NCBI RefSeq assembly: GCF_900142665.1
Contig: NZ_FRBR01000001.1
Span: 744,001 to 808,000, forward strand
Origin: Roseovarius pacificus
GTDB taxonomy: Bacteria; Pseudomonadota; Alphaproteobacteria; Rhodobacterales; Rhodobacteraceae
Direction of reading: 5' to 3'
Length of the DNA: 64,000 nucleotides
Shown here: positions 50,537 through 60,036 of the stretch, in pieces
Layout of the letters: each line of letters opens with the position of its first letter
Numbering within the stretch: the first letter of the stretch is position 1
Program-made: the position numbers and the translations under genes
The notes under the pieces: model-generated
The model's database searches: none
Told to the model about the DNA's origin: nothing
The model's input: the letters and a program-made list of their open reading frames with translations, nothing else

Positions 50537-52539
50537 TCCAACCCCAGATTCCGACGCGCGCGACGGGCCGAGGCCGACAGGATGCGATCCGCACAGATGG
50601 CGATGAAGGCAACGGCCAGACCGGCCACGATGCCCTGCCCGGAATTGGCCTTGGTCAGCGCGATATAGACCTCCTGCCCCAGATCGCGCGTTCCGACGAG
50701 CGCGGTGATCACCAGCATCGAGAGGGCCAGCATGATCGTCTGGTTCAATCCCAGCAGAAGCTCGGGAACGGCCATCGGCAGCTTGATGCGCCACAGCACC
50801 TGTCGTGGCGTGCAGCCCGAGACCAGCCCGGCCTCGATCAGTTGCGGGTCGATGTTGCGGATACCGTGGGCAGCATAGCGCACAGCCGGGGCCATGGCAT
50901 AGAGCACCACGGCGATCATGGCGGAAAAATCACCGACCCGGAACAGCATCACCACCGGGATCAGGTAGACGAAACTGGGCAGGGTCTGGAGCGTGTCGAT
51001 CAACGAGCCGACGATGCGGTTCGCCATATCGTTCTGCGCGGCCAGTATCCCCAACGGGATTCCGATGACCGACGCCACCAGCACCGAAACACCGCACAGG
51101 TAAACCGTGGTCATGGCTTTGTCCCAAAGCCCCACCGCAGCGACCAGCGCAGTCAAAATCCCGGTGAGCAGCGCCAGGGAAATCCCGCCGATACGCCAGC
51201 CGATGATGGTCATCACCAGGATACCCCAAGCCCAGGGAATGCCAGTGAAGAAGCGCTTGATGGGGAGCAACAGGTAGGTCAGGAACGCCGTCTTGACCGC
51301 CTCGAACGTGTCGAAGAAATTCACGTTTATGTAGGTCATGAAATCCGACCAGAACGTCCCGGTCGAAATCGTCGCGCTTTGCGGATAGGTCTGGAACGCG
51401 GGCGATACCTGCGCCAACAGGAAAGTGGACACCGCGACCAGCAGAACGACAGAGGTCCAGGGATGCCTGCGAACCAGATTCTGGTCGGCATCTATAGCAT
51501 GCAGATCCGCCGTGCGGGTCGCGAAGGCCTGACTCAGGCGGTCCAGCGCAATGGCCATGACCACAATGGCCAGCCCCGCCTCGATCCCGCCGCCGATGTC
51601 CAGACGCCGCAGTGCCCCCAGCACGTCAAAGCCAAGTCCCCCGGCCCCGATCATCGACGCGATGATGACCATGTTCAGCGTCAGCATGATGACCTGGTTC
51701 ACCCCCACCATCAGTGTCGGCGCCGCCGAGGGCACGATCACCTTCCACATCAACTGCCGCCGGGTACAGCCGACCATCACGCCGACATCGCGGATTTCCG
51801 ACGGCACACCGTGCAGCGCCACCGTGGTGACGCGCACCATCGGCGGCATGGCATAGATGATCGTCGCGACGAGCGCCGCCACCGGGCCGAACCCGAACAG
51901 GAACAGGATCGGCACCAGATAGGCAAAAACGGGCACGGTCTGCATGAGGTCGAGGACCGGGCGAAGCATGGCCTCGAACAGGGGAACACGATAGGCCAGA
52001 ATGCCCAGCAACAGCCCCCCGACCGCCCCTATCGGTACGGCGATCAGAACCGAGGCGAGCGTGACCATGGCGCTGTCCCACTGTCCGAACACCGCCAGAT
52101 ACAGAAAGCATCCACCGACCAGAGCCGCCAGCTTCCAGTCCCGCGCATAGTGCCCCATCGCCCCAAGCGTGACGATGACCGCGATCCAGCTCAGTGACGG
52201 GGCGATCTTGACCGCATCGCTCCCGAGCCCGACCGAGAAGCCGTCGATCAGCAGGTCGCGCACGAAATCATAGGGGTATTCGATCAGTGCAGCAATGAAC
52301 CGCGTCACATCGCGAAAAGTGAAAAGTCCGAAGGTCGCGTCCTCGACAAGCCATTGCATGAAGGCACTGATCGACGTTTCGGCTTTCAGCAGGTAGGCGC
52401 TCGGGTATTTGACGATCCAGCGTGCATCGAGCGCCTTGTAGATATCCCACGAATAATGGGACAGCGCCCATGTGATCGCGAAAAGGCCCAGCCAGAACCA
52501 GCCGCTGCGCCCCGGCAGAAGGTCACGCAGCCGGTTCAT
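50533..52539 (-). CDS. proW: Glycine betaine/proline-type ABC permease with duplicated membrane domains
   Basis: The protein is 668 aa, about twice a usual ProW/OpuAB. Two BPD-type permease domains are fused: the first EAA loop is GVPSEIRDVGVMVGCTRRQLMWKVIVPSAAPTLMVGVNQVIML (about 245-290), the second NIDPQLIEAGLVSGCTPRQVLWRIKLPMAVPELLLGLNQTIML (about 560-605). One gene thus supplies both channel halves. It overlaps the ATPase gene (ATGA) and the kinase gene. Quaternary-amine or betaine import is the family role. Confidence 0.93.
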   Translation of the reverse strand: MNRLRDLLPGRSGWFWLGLFAITWALSHYSWDIYKALDARWIVKYPSAYLLKAETSISAFMQWLVEDATFGLFTFRDVTRFIAALIEYPYDFVRDLLIDGFSVGLGSDAVKIAPSLSWIAVIVTLGAMGHYARDWKLAALVGGCFLYLAVFGQWDSAMVTLASVLIAVPIGAVGGLLLGILAYRVPLFEAMLRPVLDLMQTVPVFAYLVPILFLFGFGPVAALVATIIYAMPPMVRVTTVALHGVPSEIRDVGVMVGCTRRQLMWKVIVPSAAPTLMVGVNQVIMLTLNMVIIASMIGAGGLGFDVLGALRRLDIGGGIEAGLAIVVMAIALDRLSQAFATRTADLHAIDADQNLVRRHPWTSVVLLVAVSTFLLAQVSPAFQTYPQSATISTGTFWSDFMTYINVNFFDTFEAVKTAFLTYLLLPIKRFFTGIPWAWGILVMTIIGWRIGGISLALLTGILTALVAAVGLWDKAMTTVYLCGVSVLVASVIGIPLGILAAQNDMANRIVGSLIDTLQTLPSFVYLIPVVMLFRVGDFSAMIAVVLYAMAPAVRYAAHGIRNIDPQLIEAGLVSGCTPRQVLWRIKLPMAVPELLLGLNQTIMLALSMLVITALVGTRDLGQEVYIALTKANSGQGIVAGLAVAFIAICADRILSASARRARRNLGLE

Positions 52540-53567
52540 GAGACGACCTTGCGGCCGATCAGAACGTCGATCACGGCCTGACGTCCGATTGTGCCGACGA
52601 CAGAGCCGTCATTGTCCAGAACCCGGAACGGCAAGTCGCTGGCCTCGATCTGGTCGGCAACCGCCTCGATGCGTCGATCCTGCTGCAAATCGCCCGCTGT
52701 CTCGCCTGACGGTGCGCCGGGTGTCATCACGCTGCGCAGTGTCAGAACCTTAGAGCGGGGGATGTGGCGGGTGAACTCCTGAACATAGTCCGTGGCCGGG
52801 TTCAGCACCAGTTCCTCGGGTGTCGCGATCTGAACCACCTCGCCATCCTTCATGACGGCGATGTGATCCGCCAGCCGGATCGCCTCGTCAAAGTCATGGG
52901 TGATGAAGACAATGGTCTTGTGCAGCATGCCCTGAAGGCGCAGGAATTCGTCCTGCATCTCGCGGCGGATCAGAGGGTCGAGCGCCGAAAAGGGCTCGTC
53001 CAGGAACCAGAGGTCGGGTTCGACCGCAAGCGACCGTGCGATCCCCACCCGCTGTTGCTGTCCGCCCGAAAGCTGGCGCGGATAATAGGCCTCCCGCCCT
53101 TTCAGCCCGACCAGTTCGATCACCTCGCGGGCGCGCGCCTCGCGCTCGGCCCTGGGCACGCCCTGCACTTCCAGCGGGAAGGCGGCGTTCTGCAACACGG
53201 TCAGGTGAGGCAGCAGCGCGAAATGCTGGAACACCATGCCCATCTTCTTGCGCCGTATCTCGATCATCTCCTTATCGGTCATCGACAAGAGATCGCGCCC
53301 CTCGAACAGTATCTCGCCCCCGGTCGGTTCGATCAGGCGGGACAGGCAGCGCACCAGCGTGGACTTGCCCGATCCGGACAACCCCATGATCACGAATATC
53401 TCGCCCTGCCGTATCTGGACCGAGGCATCCCGCACAGCGCCCACGAGGCCATGTGTCCTGATCTCATCGGCACTCAGCTTACCGTTGTTGCGGGAAAAAA
53501 TATCCTCGGCGTGCGCTCCGTAGAGCTTCCAGATGCCCCGGCAGTCAAGCAAGATCGGTTTTTCCAT
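52536..53567 (-). CDS. proV: Glycine betaine/proline-type ABC ATP-binding protein with CBS-like tail
   Basis: The protein is 343 aa. Walker A is GLSGSGKST (62-70), then [28 protein letters not shown], signature [15 protein letters not shown], Walker [13 protein letters not shown] and [13 protein letters not shown]. The last ~70 residues ([34 protein letters not shown]) look like a truncated CBS region. In ProV/OpuAA that region can gate transport. It overlaps proW and starts 117 bases after the proX stop. Confidence 0.92.
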   Translation of the reverse strand: MEKPILLDCRGIWKLYGAHAEDIFSRNNGKLSADEIRTHGLVGAVRDASVQIRQGEIFVIMGLSGSGKSTLVRCLSRLIEPTGGEILFEGRDLLSMTDKEMIEIRRKKMGMVFQHFALLPHLTVLQNAAFPLEVQGVPRAEREARAREVIELVGLKGREAYYPRQLSGGQQQRVGIARSLAVEPDLWFLDEPFSALDPLIRREMQDEFLRLQGMLHKTIVFITHDFDEAIRLADHIAVMKDGEVVQIATPEELVLNPATDYVQEFTRHIPRSKVLTLRSVMTPGAPSGETAGDLQQDRRIEAVADQIEASDLPFRVLDNDGSVVGTIGRQAVIDVLIGRKVVS

Positions 53568-53684
53568 ATCTGTCCTCAGGCACGAATGAACCAGCCAGAC
53601 CGCAACCGGGCCAGGAAAGGCTGTTCATGGTGGAAGGGCGGAGAACGGCGGACCGGCGAAACCGATCCACCGCAGACTATCGGA

Positions 53685-54629
53685 TCAATCGGCAATCCAG
53701 GCGGACCAGACGTCCTTGTTCCCGGCAAGCCAGGCATCGGCCACCTCATCGACGGATTTACCGTTGAGGTCGACATCGGCAACCATGGCGCCCATATCTT
53801 CGTTATTGATATCGAACGCCTCAACCGCTTTTGCCGCGCCAGGCCATTTTTCCGCCACGCCGGACCACGCCACCTTCCAGATCGGGCCGGTGGGCTTGCC
53901 ACAATCATAGGCCATATCCGGGTTCGACCCCCATGCAGGATCATCATAGCATTCCGCTGTATAGGGCGGGAATTCCACGAAGCTACCTTCGTACTTGGCA
54001 GGAGCCCAATGCGGCGCATAGATCCAGAGAACAATCGGCGCCTTGCGCTGATAGGCGCTTTCGAGTTCCGCAAAAAGCGCGGCGTCGGTGCCCGCGTGGA
54101 CCACTTCGAAATCCATTTCCAGCGCCTCGACACGTTCTTCGTCGAAGCCACCCCAGGTCACGGGACCACCCAGATAGCGCCCCATCGGCGCGGTTTCCGG
54201 TGTCGAGAATTCGCGCGCACAATCGTTGAGCGCCTTCCAGTCGGGCAGACCCGGACAGGTTTCTTCCATATAGGCCGGATACCACCATTCCTCGATGGCG
54301 GTCATGCCGGTTTCGCCCATGTTGACGACATTGCCGGTGGCGACCGCCTCGTCCATCGCCTCGCGCCCGGTGGTTTCCCATATCTCCATGGCCACATGCA
54401 AATCGCCGCTTTTCAGCCCGGCGAACTGCGCGATGTAATCGGCCTGCACGTATTCCACGTTATATCCGGCCTCGGACAGAACCTTGCCCATGATGGTCGT
54501 GGTCAGCAACTGACCACTCCAGTCATGCAATGTCAGTTTGATGGGTTCTTGCGATTCCACTTCGGCAAAAGCCGCGCCGGCCATTGTGGCCCCGACCAAG
54601 GCTGTTGCCGCCAATACATTAAAGCGCAT
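53685..54629 (-). CDS. proX: Glycine betaine/proline-type ABC substrate-binding protein
   Basis: The protein is 314 aa from ATG 54629 (CAGGGAG upstream) with signal peptide MRFNVLAATALVGATMAGAAFA. IKLTLHDWSGQLLTTTIMGKVLSEAGYNVEYVQADYIAQFAGLKSGDLHVAMEIWETTG and TGMTAIEEWWYPAYM are ProX/OpuAC-like, with several tryptophans of the kind that form the quaternary-amine cage. It heads the minus-strand proX-V-W-kinase-FAD/GcvT run. Its promoter carries the DeoR-type half-sites at 54726-54762, divergent from a DeoR gene. Confidence 0.9.
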   Translation of the reverse strand: MRFNVLAATALVGATMAGAAFAEVESQEPIKLTLHDWSGQLLTTTIMGKVLSEAGYNVEYVQADYIAQFAGLKSGDLHVAMEIWETTGREAMDEAVATGNVVNMGETGMTAIEEWWYPAYMEETCPGLPDWKALNDCAREFSTPETAPMGRYLGGPVTWGGFDEERVEALEMDFEVVHAGTDAALFAELESAYQRKAPIVLWIYAPHWAPAKYEGSFVEFPPYTAECYDDPAWGSNPDMAYDCGKPTGPIWKVAWSGVAEKWPGAAKAVEAFDINNEDMGAMVADVDLNGKSVDEVADAWLAGNKDVWSAWIAD

Positions 54630-54725
54630 CCTGAAACTCCCTGTGTTTTTTTGCATGCAGTCGATGGCCTGAGCAGGCTTTCGATTCTCCATTTTTGTGA
54701 CATCCAACCTCCGACAAGACGCCAC

Positions 54726-54762
54726 ATAAATCAACAAAAAGTTTCACTATGTGTTGATTTAT
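54726..54762. promoter_or_regulatory. DeoR-type operator between proX and the DeoR gene (site 1)
   Basis: ATAAATCAACA (54726-54736) and TGTTGATTTAT (54752-54762) are perfect inverted arms with TCAACA-N15-TGTTGA cores. The same core with the same 15-base spacing recurs at 59943-59969. It lies between two divergent genes, one of which encodes a DeoR regulator. Confidence 0.75.
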
Positions 54763-54833
54763 ATGTTCTATTTTCGGCTTTATGTGGTTAACTGACCGAA
54801 AACTGCACAAAGCCTTTGCGGAGGATCGTCAAG

Positions 54834-55640
54834 ATGCCAGAAAACCCCACATCACCCGCACCAGACAAAAAGGTTCTTCCGGCTTCGCGCCGGGGCGCCG
54901 AAATCATTGATCTCGTCATGCGGGCGGGTGGCAGTATGCGCATCCAGTCGATTGCAACGGCATTGAACGTGTCCGAGGAAACCGTACGGCGAAACGTGCG
55001 GCGGCTCTCTGATGAGGGGCTGGTGCGCAAGGTGCATGGCGGCGTCCTGCTGCAACACGGCTCGACCGAACTCAGCTTTGCGCAGCGCATGGCCGAGAAT
55101 CCCTTGCCCAAGCAACGGATCGCCGCCCATGTGGCGGGGCTGATCGGAAACGGGTCGTCCCTGTTTCTCGATATCGGATCGACCACGGCCTTTATTTCAG
55201 AGGCGCTCAAGGGTCATCAGGAACTGCTGATCGTCACCAATTCCGTTGCGGTCGCCTACAATCTGGCCGCCCGGAACGACAACCGCGTCTTCATGCCCGG
55301 AGGCGAGCTGCGCAATCACGACGGAGGAATTTTCGGCGCGCAATCCCTTGATTTCGTCAGCCAGTTTCAAACGGATTTCGCCGTACTTTCCGCTGCTGCC
55401 ATCAACATGCGCTCGGGTTTCATGTTGTTCGACATGGAAGAGGCGCTGTATTCCCGCGCGATCATGGCCAATTCCAAGACACGCATCCTGGCTGCGGACA
55501 ATTCGAAATTCGGGCGCGCCGCACCAATCACCCTTGGCGATCCGGCCACCATCGACCTGCTGATCACCGACGAACAACCTCCCGCCGATATTCGCGATGC
55601 GGCCGAGACGTGGGGCACTGAAATCGTGGTCGCGGACTGA
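54834..55640 (+). CDS. DeoR-family regulator 1
   Basis: The protein is 268 aa from ATG 54834, with GGAGG before it. The HTH lies at about 24-75 (AGGSMRIQSIATALNVSEETVRRNVRRLSDEGLVRKVHGG). The sensor domain resembles the ISOCOT-fold sugar-phosphate sensor (LFLDIGSTTAFISEAL, LLIVTNSVAVAYNL, MPGGELRNHDGGIFG). DeoR proteins usually sense phosphorylated metabolites, so a phosphorylated product of the nearby kinase is a plausible ligand. It is followed 15 bases later by an inositol-monophosphatase-family gene. Confidence 0.9.
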   Translation: MPENPTSPAPDKKVLPASRRGAEIIDLVMRAGGSMRIQSIATALNVSEETVRRNVRRLSDEGLVRKVHGGVLLQHGSTELSFAQRMAENPLPKQRIAAHVAGLIGNGSSLFLDIGSTTAFISEALKGHQELLIVTNSVAVAYNLAARNDNRVFMPGGELRNHDGGIFGAQSLDFVSQFQTDFAVLSAAAINMRSGFMLFDMEEALYSRAIMANSKTRILAADNSKFGRAAPITLGDPATIDLLITDEQPPADIRDAAETWGTEIVVAD

Positions 55641-55655
55641 AATAAAGGAAACCCG

Positions 55656-56438
55656 ATGCCCGATACTGCCGACCTGCGCCGTTACCTGGACATGGCCCTG
55701 GATATTACCGAAGCGGCAAGCCGCATCGCTCTGAGCCATTTCAACGGCGCATTCGAGATTGTTACCAAGTCCGACGCCAGCCCCGTTACGGTTGCCGATC
55801 AGGAAACCGAACAGGCCATTCGTGCCGCCCTGCAACAGGTCTTCCCGGAAGACGGGATTTTCGGCGAGGAATACGGCACCGAGGGGCTGAATAACGAAAC
55901 GGTCTGGGTCGTCGATCCAATTGACGGCACACGATCCTTCATTGCCGGAGTGCCGCTGTTCGGCATGCTTCTGGCCATGACGCGAAACGAGATACCGCAA
56001 CTGGGCATCTGTCGGCTGCCCGCATTGGGGCAGGTGTATGCAGGCGCGCGCGGGCTGGGGGCGACGCGCAACGGATCGCCTATACAGGTTTCCGACTGCA
56101 ATCGCCTGAACGATGCGATGCTGTTCATCAACGAGGGCGAAAAAATCTATGCCGAAGACCCTGCGCTGTTCGACCGCCTGATGGCTGCCGGTCGCCTGCG
56201 GCGGCTGGCCTATGATTGCCAGCCCCATGCCCTGATGGCGGCCGGTCAGGTGGACGCGGTGGTGGATTTCGACCTGAAGCCTTATGACTACCTCGCCATG
56301 GTTCCGATCATCGAAGAGGCTGGCGGGGTGGTCACCGACTGGCAGGGCAAACCGCTCGACTTTTCCTCTGACGGGCGGGTGGTCAGCGCCGCCACGCCCA
56401 ACCTTCACGCTGAACTCCTTGCGATGCTGGCAGAATAA
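55656..56438 (+). CDS. Inositol monophosphatase/histidinol-phosphatase-family enzyme
   Basis: The protein is 260 aa. Metal-site motifs are FGEEYG, DPIDGTRSF (about 88-96) and the C-terminal YDYLAMVPIIEEAGGVVTDW. The overall pattern is closest to the HisN-type histidinol phosphatases of this family, though a histidine role is not expected here. With a DeoR regulator in the same transcript and a kinase converging on it, it may remove the phosphate the kinase adds. It is followed by a good terminator. Confidence 0.88.
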   Translation: MPDTADLRRYLDMALDITEAASRIALSHFNGAFEIVTKSDASPVTVADQETEQAIRAALQQVFPEDGIFGEEYGTEGLNNETVWVVDPIDGTRSFIAGVPLFGMLLAMTRNEIPQLGICRLPALGQVYAGARGLGATRNGSPIQVSDCNRLNDAMLFINEGEKIYAEDPALFDRLMAAGRLRRLAYDCQPHALMAAGQVDAVVDFDLKPYDYLAMVPIIEEAGGVVTDWQGKPLDFSSDGRVVSAATPNLHAELLAMLAE

Positions 56439-56441
56439 AAT

Positions 56442-56474
56442 GGGCGCGCGAAACACTCCGCGCGCCCCAGTTTT
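56442..56474. terminator. Bidirectional intrinsic terminator
   Basis: GGGCGCGCG (56442-56450) pairs with CGCGCGCCC (56459-56467) around eight bases, followed by CAGTTTTC on the plus strand and ATTTTATTC on the minus strand. It lies between two convergent genes. Confidence 0.85.
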
Positions 56475-56502
56475 CAGAGAGAAGACACTCCCAGGAAGAG
56501 AC

Positions 56503-57435
56503 TTACCCGGCCCGCACGGCCTCGACATGGCCAGCAAATGCCGGATCGGACATCAGTGCCTTGCAGCGTTCGAACCGCCCCGTTGAATAGGCCCAGAAAT
56601 CCTCGGCCGGATTGCCGTCCGCATGCTGGATCAATCCCCAAAGCGTCCAGAGCAGATCGCACATCGCCTTGTAGATTACTGTCCGGCCAATCTGTTCGGG
56701 CGTCGGAGCCTGCCCGAAATAGGCGGTCAGCATCTCGATATCCTGCTCATCGCTCAGCCCCGCCTCGACCGACAGGTCGCCCAGATCCCAAAGCGGGTCG
56801 TTCATGCCGGAATATTCGTAATCCACGATCCACATACGCGTGCCATCGTCGAGGAAGTTTTCGCACAGCGGATCGCAATGGCTGGGCACCAGATCGCCCG
56901 GTTTCTCGGCCAGAAGCCGCTTGATCGGCTCGGCCTCGGCCACCACCTGCGCATATCCTTCGGGCAGGTCGGTCTTCTTGGTGGACAGCACTTTCAGATA
57001 GTCGTCGATCATCGAAAACAACTCGAAGCGAAACCTGAAAGGCTCCCTGGCGTCGTGCAACTGGCGCAACGCGGCCCCTGCCCGCGCCGGAGACCCGGCC
57101 CGACTCCGGAACAGATCGGGCGTCATGGTGACGATCCCCTCGATACAATCGCACACCATGTTTCCCGTGTCCGGGTCGGCCCACAGCACCTCGGCGGACA
57201 CGCCCGCCGCCGCCGCGATGCGCGTGTTGTGAATTTCCACAGCCCGGTCGATATAAGATTCCGTTCCCTCGCCCGGTATTCGCACGATCACACTGCGCTC
57301 GCCGCTTTCCACGCGGTAGACTAGGTTCGTCAGCCCGCCAAGCCGCTCAACGGTCACGGTCTCGGGGGTCACACCTCCGAAACTTTCGACATTGCGCAAG
57401 ACACTCAGCACTTGTTCGGTATTGTTCTTTGTCAT
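56503..57435 (-). CDS. Choline/ethanolamine kinase-like phosphotransferase (copy 2)
   Basis: The protein is 310 aa. The N-lobe has RLGGLTNLVYRVESGERSVIVRIPG, then the catalytic loop PSHCDPLCENFLDDGTRMWIVDYEYSGMND, which resembles choline kinase HxDxxxxN and the metal Asp in a WEYxG-type motif. It parallels the copy at 49646-50536. It sits 22 bases after the second FAD-GcvT gene, so the kinase plus FAD-GcvT pair is duplicated in the window. Substrate is unknown. Confidence 0.85.
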   Translation of the reverse strand: MTKNNTEQVLSVLRNVESFGGVTPETVTVERLGGLTNLVYRVESGERSVIVRIPGEGTESYIDRAVEIHNTRIAAAAGVSAEVLWADPDTGNMVCDCIEGIVTMTPDLFRSRAGSPARAGAALRQLHDAREPFRFRFELFSMIDDYLKVLSTKKTDLPEGYAQVVAEAEPIKRLLAEKPGDLVPSHCDPLCENFLDDGTRMWIVDYEYSGMNDPLWDLGDLSVEAGLSDEQDIEMLTAYFGQAPTPEQIGRTVIYKAMCDLLWTLWGLIQHADGNPAEDFWAYSTGRFERCKALMSDPAFAGHVEAVRAG

Positions 57436-57457
57436 TTTTTATACCTCCCCGTTTTGT

Positions 57458-59881
57458 TCAGGCTTTCAGGCGTTCATTGGCCGGATCATAAAGCGGCCCC
57501 TCGACCCGGCGGATCGCGTGGCGTTCACCGAAAAGCTCGAGTTCGAACTCGGTCTCGCCAGAGATATCCGTTGGCAAATAGCCAAGAATGATCGTCTTAC
57601 CGACAGTGTGGCCGTATCCCGCACTGGCCGCCAGCGACACCGTTGCGCCGTCCTTCAGGATGGTTTCGCCGCCTGTCGTTGGCAGTTTGTCATCGCAGGC
57701 AAAGGTGCACAGCTTTTTGCCCGTGCCGTCTGCCTTTTGTTTCTCCAGAACAGCACGCCCGGTGTAATCCCCCTTGCTCTTGAGATGAACGCGAAAGCCA
57801 AGCCCGGCCTCGACCGGGGTATAGTCGGGCGTGATGTCGGCGCTCCAATAGAGATACCCCTTTTCAAGCCGCAGGGATTCAATGGCGCGGTAGCCAACGT
57901 CGCGAATGCCATGCGCCTGTCCCGCCTGCCACAAACAGTCATAGACGTGGCGGGCGAATTCGGTGGGAACGTGCAACTCCCACCCCAGTTCCCCGACATA
58001 GCCGATACGCACGGCCTGCACATGGGCTGCGCCGACGATAATGTCCTGCCCGGTGCCGAACGGAAATGCCGCGTTGGACAGGTCATTCTCGCTGACGGCC
58101 TGCAATACGTCGCGCGCCTTGGGTCCACAGATATTAATCACCGCCCGCCCCGAGGTCACGTCGATCAGATGTACCGACCCATCCTTTGGCAAGGCGCGGC
58201 GAATCCAGTCGCTGTCATGCACGCCAAAGCCCGACCCGGTGACGATATAGAACCTGTCCTCGCCCAGCCGGGTGATCGTCAGATCGGCCTCGATACCGCC
58301 GGTTTCATTGCAAAGCTGGGTATAGATCACGCTGCCCACGGGCTTGTCCATGTTCGACACGGCCATGTGTTGCAGGGCCTCCAGGGCCCCCTTGCCGAAC
58401 AGTTCGAACTTGGCGAAACTCGACTGGTCGATCAGGGCCACGCCTTCGCGCACGGCCTTGTGTTCCTCGGCGGCATATTTCTGCCAGCCCGGATCGACAA
58501 AGGCCAGTTGGTCGACCGGTTCCACCCCTCCGGGCGCGAACCACAACGGGCGTTCCCAACCGTTTTTCGACCCGTAAACCGCCCCGTGGTCCTTCAGCCG
58601 GTCGTAAAGCGGGCTCAGGCGCAACTCGCGCGCGGTCTCGGCCTCCTGCCCCGGATAGCGCATTTTGTAATGATGCGCGTAATGCTCCACCGCACGCGGA
58701 TACATAAAGGCGCGCGTGGCATGGTGCGGGCTGAACCGGCGCACATCCAGCGGCCACAGATCAAGGCTTGGCCGCCCGTCGAGAATCCATTCCGCAATCA
58801 TCTCGCCCGCGCCGCCGCCTGCGGCGATACCGTAGAGGAACCCGGTGGACAGCATCAGGTTGTCCAGTTCGGGCGCCCATCCCATAACGAAATCACCATC
58901 GGCCGAATATGGAATCGGGCCGTTGATGACCTGCCGGATACCAACCTCGTTCACCACCGGCGTCACCTCACCGGCCATTTCAGCCAGAGGCGCAAAACGA
59001 TCCAGATTGTCGGGCAATAACTGGCGCACGAACTCGCCCGGTATCCCCTTATCGCCAAAGGGCAAGGTGCCTTCCTCATAGCCACCGATCACGAGACGGC
59101 CACCGGCGTCGGGCTTGTAATAGACCAGCCGTTCGGGATCGCGCAGGGTGGGCAGCCCCTTGACCAGATCGGGATTGGGCAGCGGCTCGGTCACGATATA
59201 CTGGTGTTCCACCGCACAGGCAGGCACCGTGACGCCCAGCTTGTCGGCCAGTTCGCGGCTCCACATCCCTGCGGCAAGGATCACGTTCTCGGCCTCGTAA
59301 TCCCCTTCCGAAGTCATAACCCTGGTGATCCGGCGCCCGGTAATCTCGAAATCGGTGACCTTCACGCCCTGCCGGATCTGTGCGCCGCGATTGCGCGCAC
59401 CCGCCGCAATCGCCTGGCACAGGCTGGCCGGATCGACATGCCCGTCCGACGGAATAAACGCCGCGCCCTCCAGCCCATCGGCGTCGATATACGGGAAAAG
59501 TTCCTTGGCTTCGGCGGGCGTGATGATTTCCATTTCAAGGTCGAAACTGCGCGCCATGGTCGCCAGCCGCTGCGCTTCCAGAAGGCGCTCCCTGGTGGCG
59601 GCGAGCCGCAGGCTGCCAACCTTTTTCCAATCGAACGCCATTCCCGTTTCCGCCTCGAGCGCGTCATACATCGCGACCGACCGTTTGAGCATGCGCGTCG
59701 TGTTTCGCGACGACCGCAACTGCCCCACCAGACCGGCGGCATGCCATGTGGCGCCTTCGGTCAGCGACGCCTTTTCCAACAGGACGATGTCCTTTTCGCC
59801 GGATTTGGCCAGATGATACGCGATGGAGCATCCAATGATCCCCCCGCCTACGATAAGGTGCTTTGCCGCATGCGCCGCCAT
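57458..59881 (-). CDS. FAD-dependent dimethylglycine/sarcosine dehydrogenase-type enzyme with GcvT domain (copy 2)
   Basis: The protein is 807 aa. The FAD motif is VGGGIIGCSIAYHLA (11-25), and TWHAAGLVG has His47, the position of the covalent-FAD histidine in DMGDH. The C-terminal GcvT half has FELFGKGALEALQHMAVSN, YVGELGWELHVPTEFARHVYDCL and AIESLRLEKGYLYWSADITPDYTPVEAGLGF. It is homologous along its length to the enzyme at 47196-49637 but clearly diverged, so a different methylated substrate is likely. It begins an operon with kinase copy 2 and is divergent from a DeoR gene. Confidence 0.93.
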   Translation of the reverse strand: MAAHAAKHLIVGGGIIGCSIAYHLAKSGEKDIVLLEKASLTEGATWHAAGLVGQLRSSRNTTRMLKRSVAMYDALEAETGMAFDWKKVGSLRLAATRERLLEAQRLATMARSFDLEMEIITPAEAKELFPYIDADGLEGAAFIPSDGHVDPASLCQAIAAGARNRGAQIRQGVKVTDFEITGRRITRVMTSEGDYEAENVILAAGMWSRELADKLGVTVPACAVEHQYIVTEPLPNPDLVKGLPTLRDPERLVYYKPDAGGRLVIGGYEEGTLPFGDKGIPGEFVRQLLPDNLDRFAPLAEMAGEVTPVVNEVGIRQVINGPIPYSADGDFVMGWAPELDNLMLSTGFLYGIAAGGGAGEMIAEWILDGRPSLDLWPLDVRRFSPHHATRAFMYPRAVEHYAHHYKMRYPGQEAETARELRLSPLYDRLKDHGAVYGSKNGWERPLWFAPGGVEPVDQLAFVDPGWQKYAAEEHKAVREGVALIDQSSFAKFELFGKGALEALQHMAVSNMDKPVGSVIYTQLCNETGGIEADLTITRLGEDRFYIVTGSGFGVHDSDWIRRALPKDGSVHLIDVTSGRAVINICGPKARDVLQAVSENDLSNAAFPFGTGQDIIVGAAHVQAVRIGYVGELGWELHVPTEFARHVYDCLWQAGQAHGIRDVGYRAIESLRLEKGYLYWSADITPDYTPVEAGLGFRVHLKSKGDYTGRAVLEKQKADGTGKKLCTFACDDKLPTTGGETILKDGATVSLAASAGYGHTVGKTIILGYLPTDISGETEFELELFGERHAIRRVEGPLYDPANERLKA

Positions 59882-59932
59882 GTCTGATCATACCTTCTGT
59901 AAAATGGTGTCGAGGAAAATACATCCGAGATT

Positions 59933-59979
59933 TCAACATAAATCAACAAATTTGTATTATTTATGTTGAATAATGTTGA
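59933..59979. promoter_or_regulatory. DeoR-type operator array between copy 2 and DeoR 2 (site 2)
   Basis: Four half-sites form a symmetric array centred at 59956: TCAACA at 59933 and 59943, TGTTGA at 59964 and 59974. The inner pair has the same N15 spacing as the site at 54731-54757, and ATAAATCAACA (59938-59948) is identical in both. It lies between divergent genes. Confidence 0.8.
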
Positions 59980-60036
59980 TCACGCTGAAATTTTCCGCTC
60001 AAACTTTCCGGGGAAGGTGCGTAAAATAGACGAACC

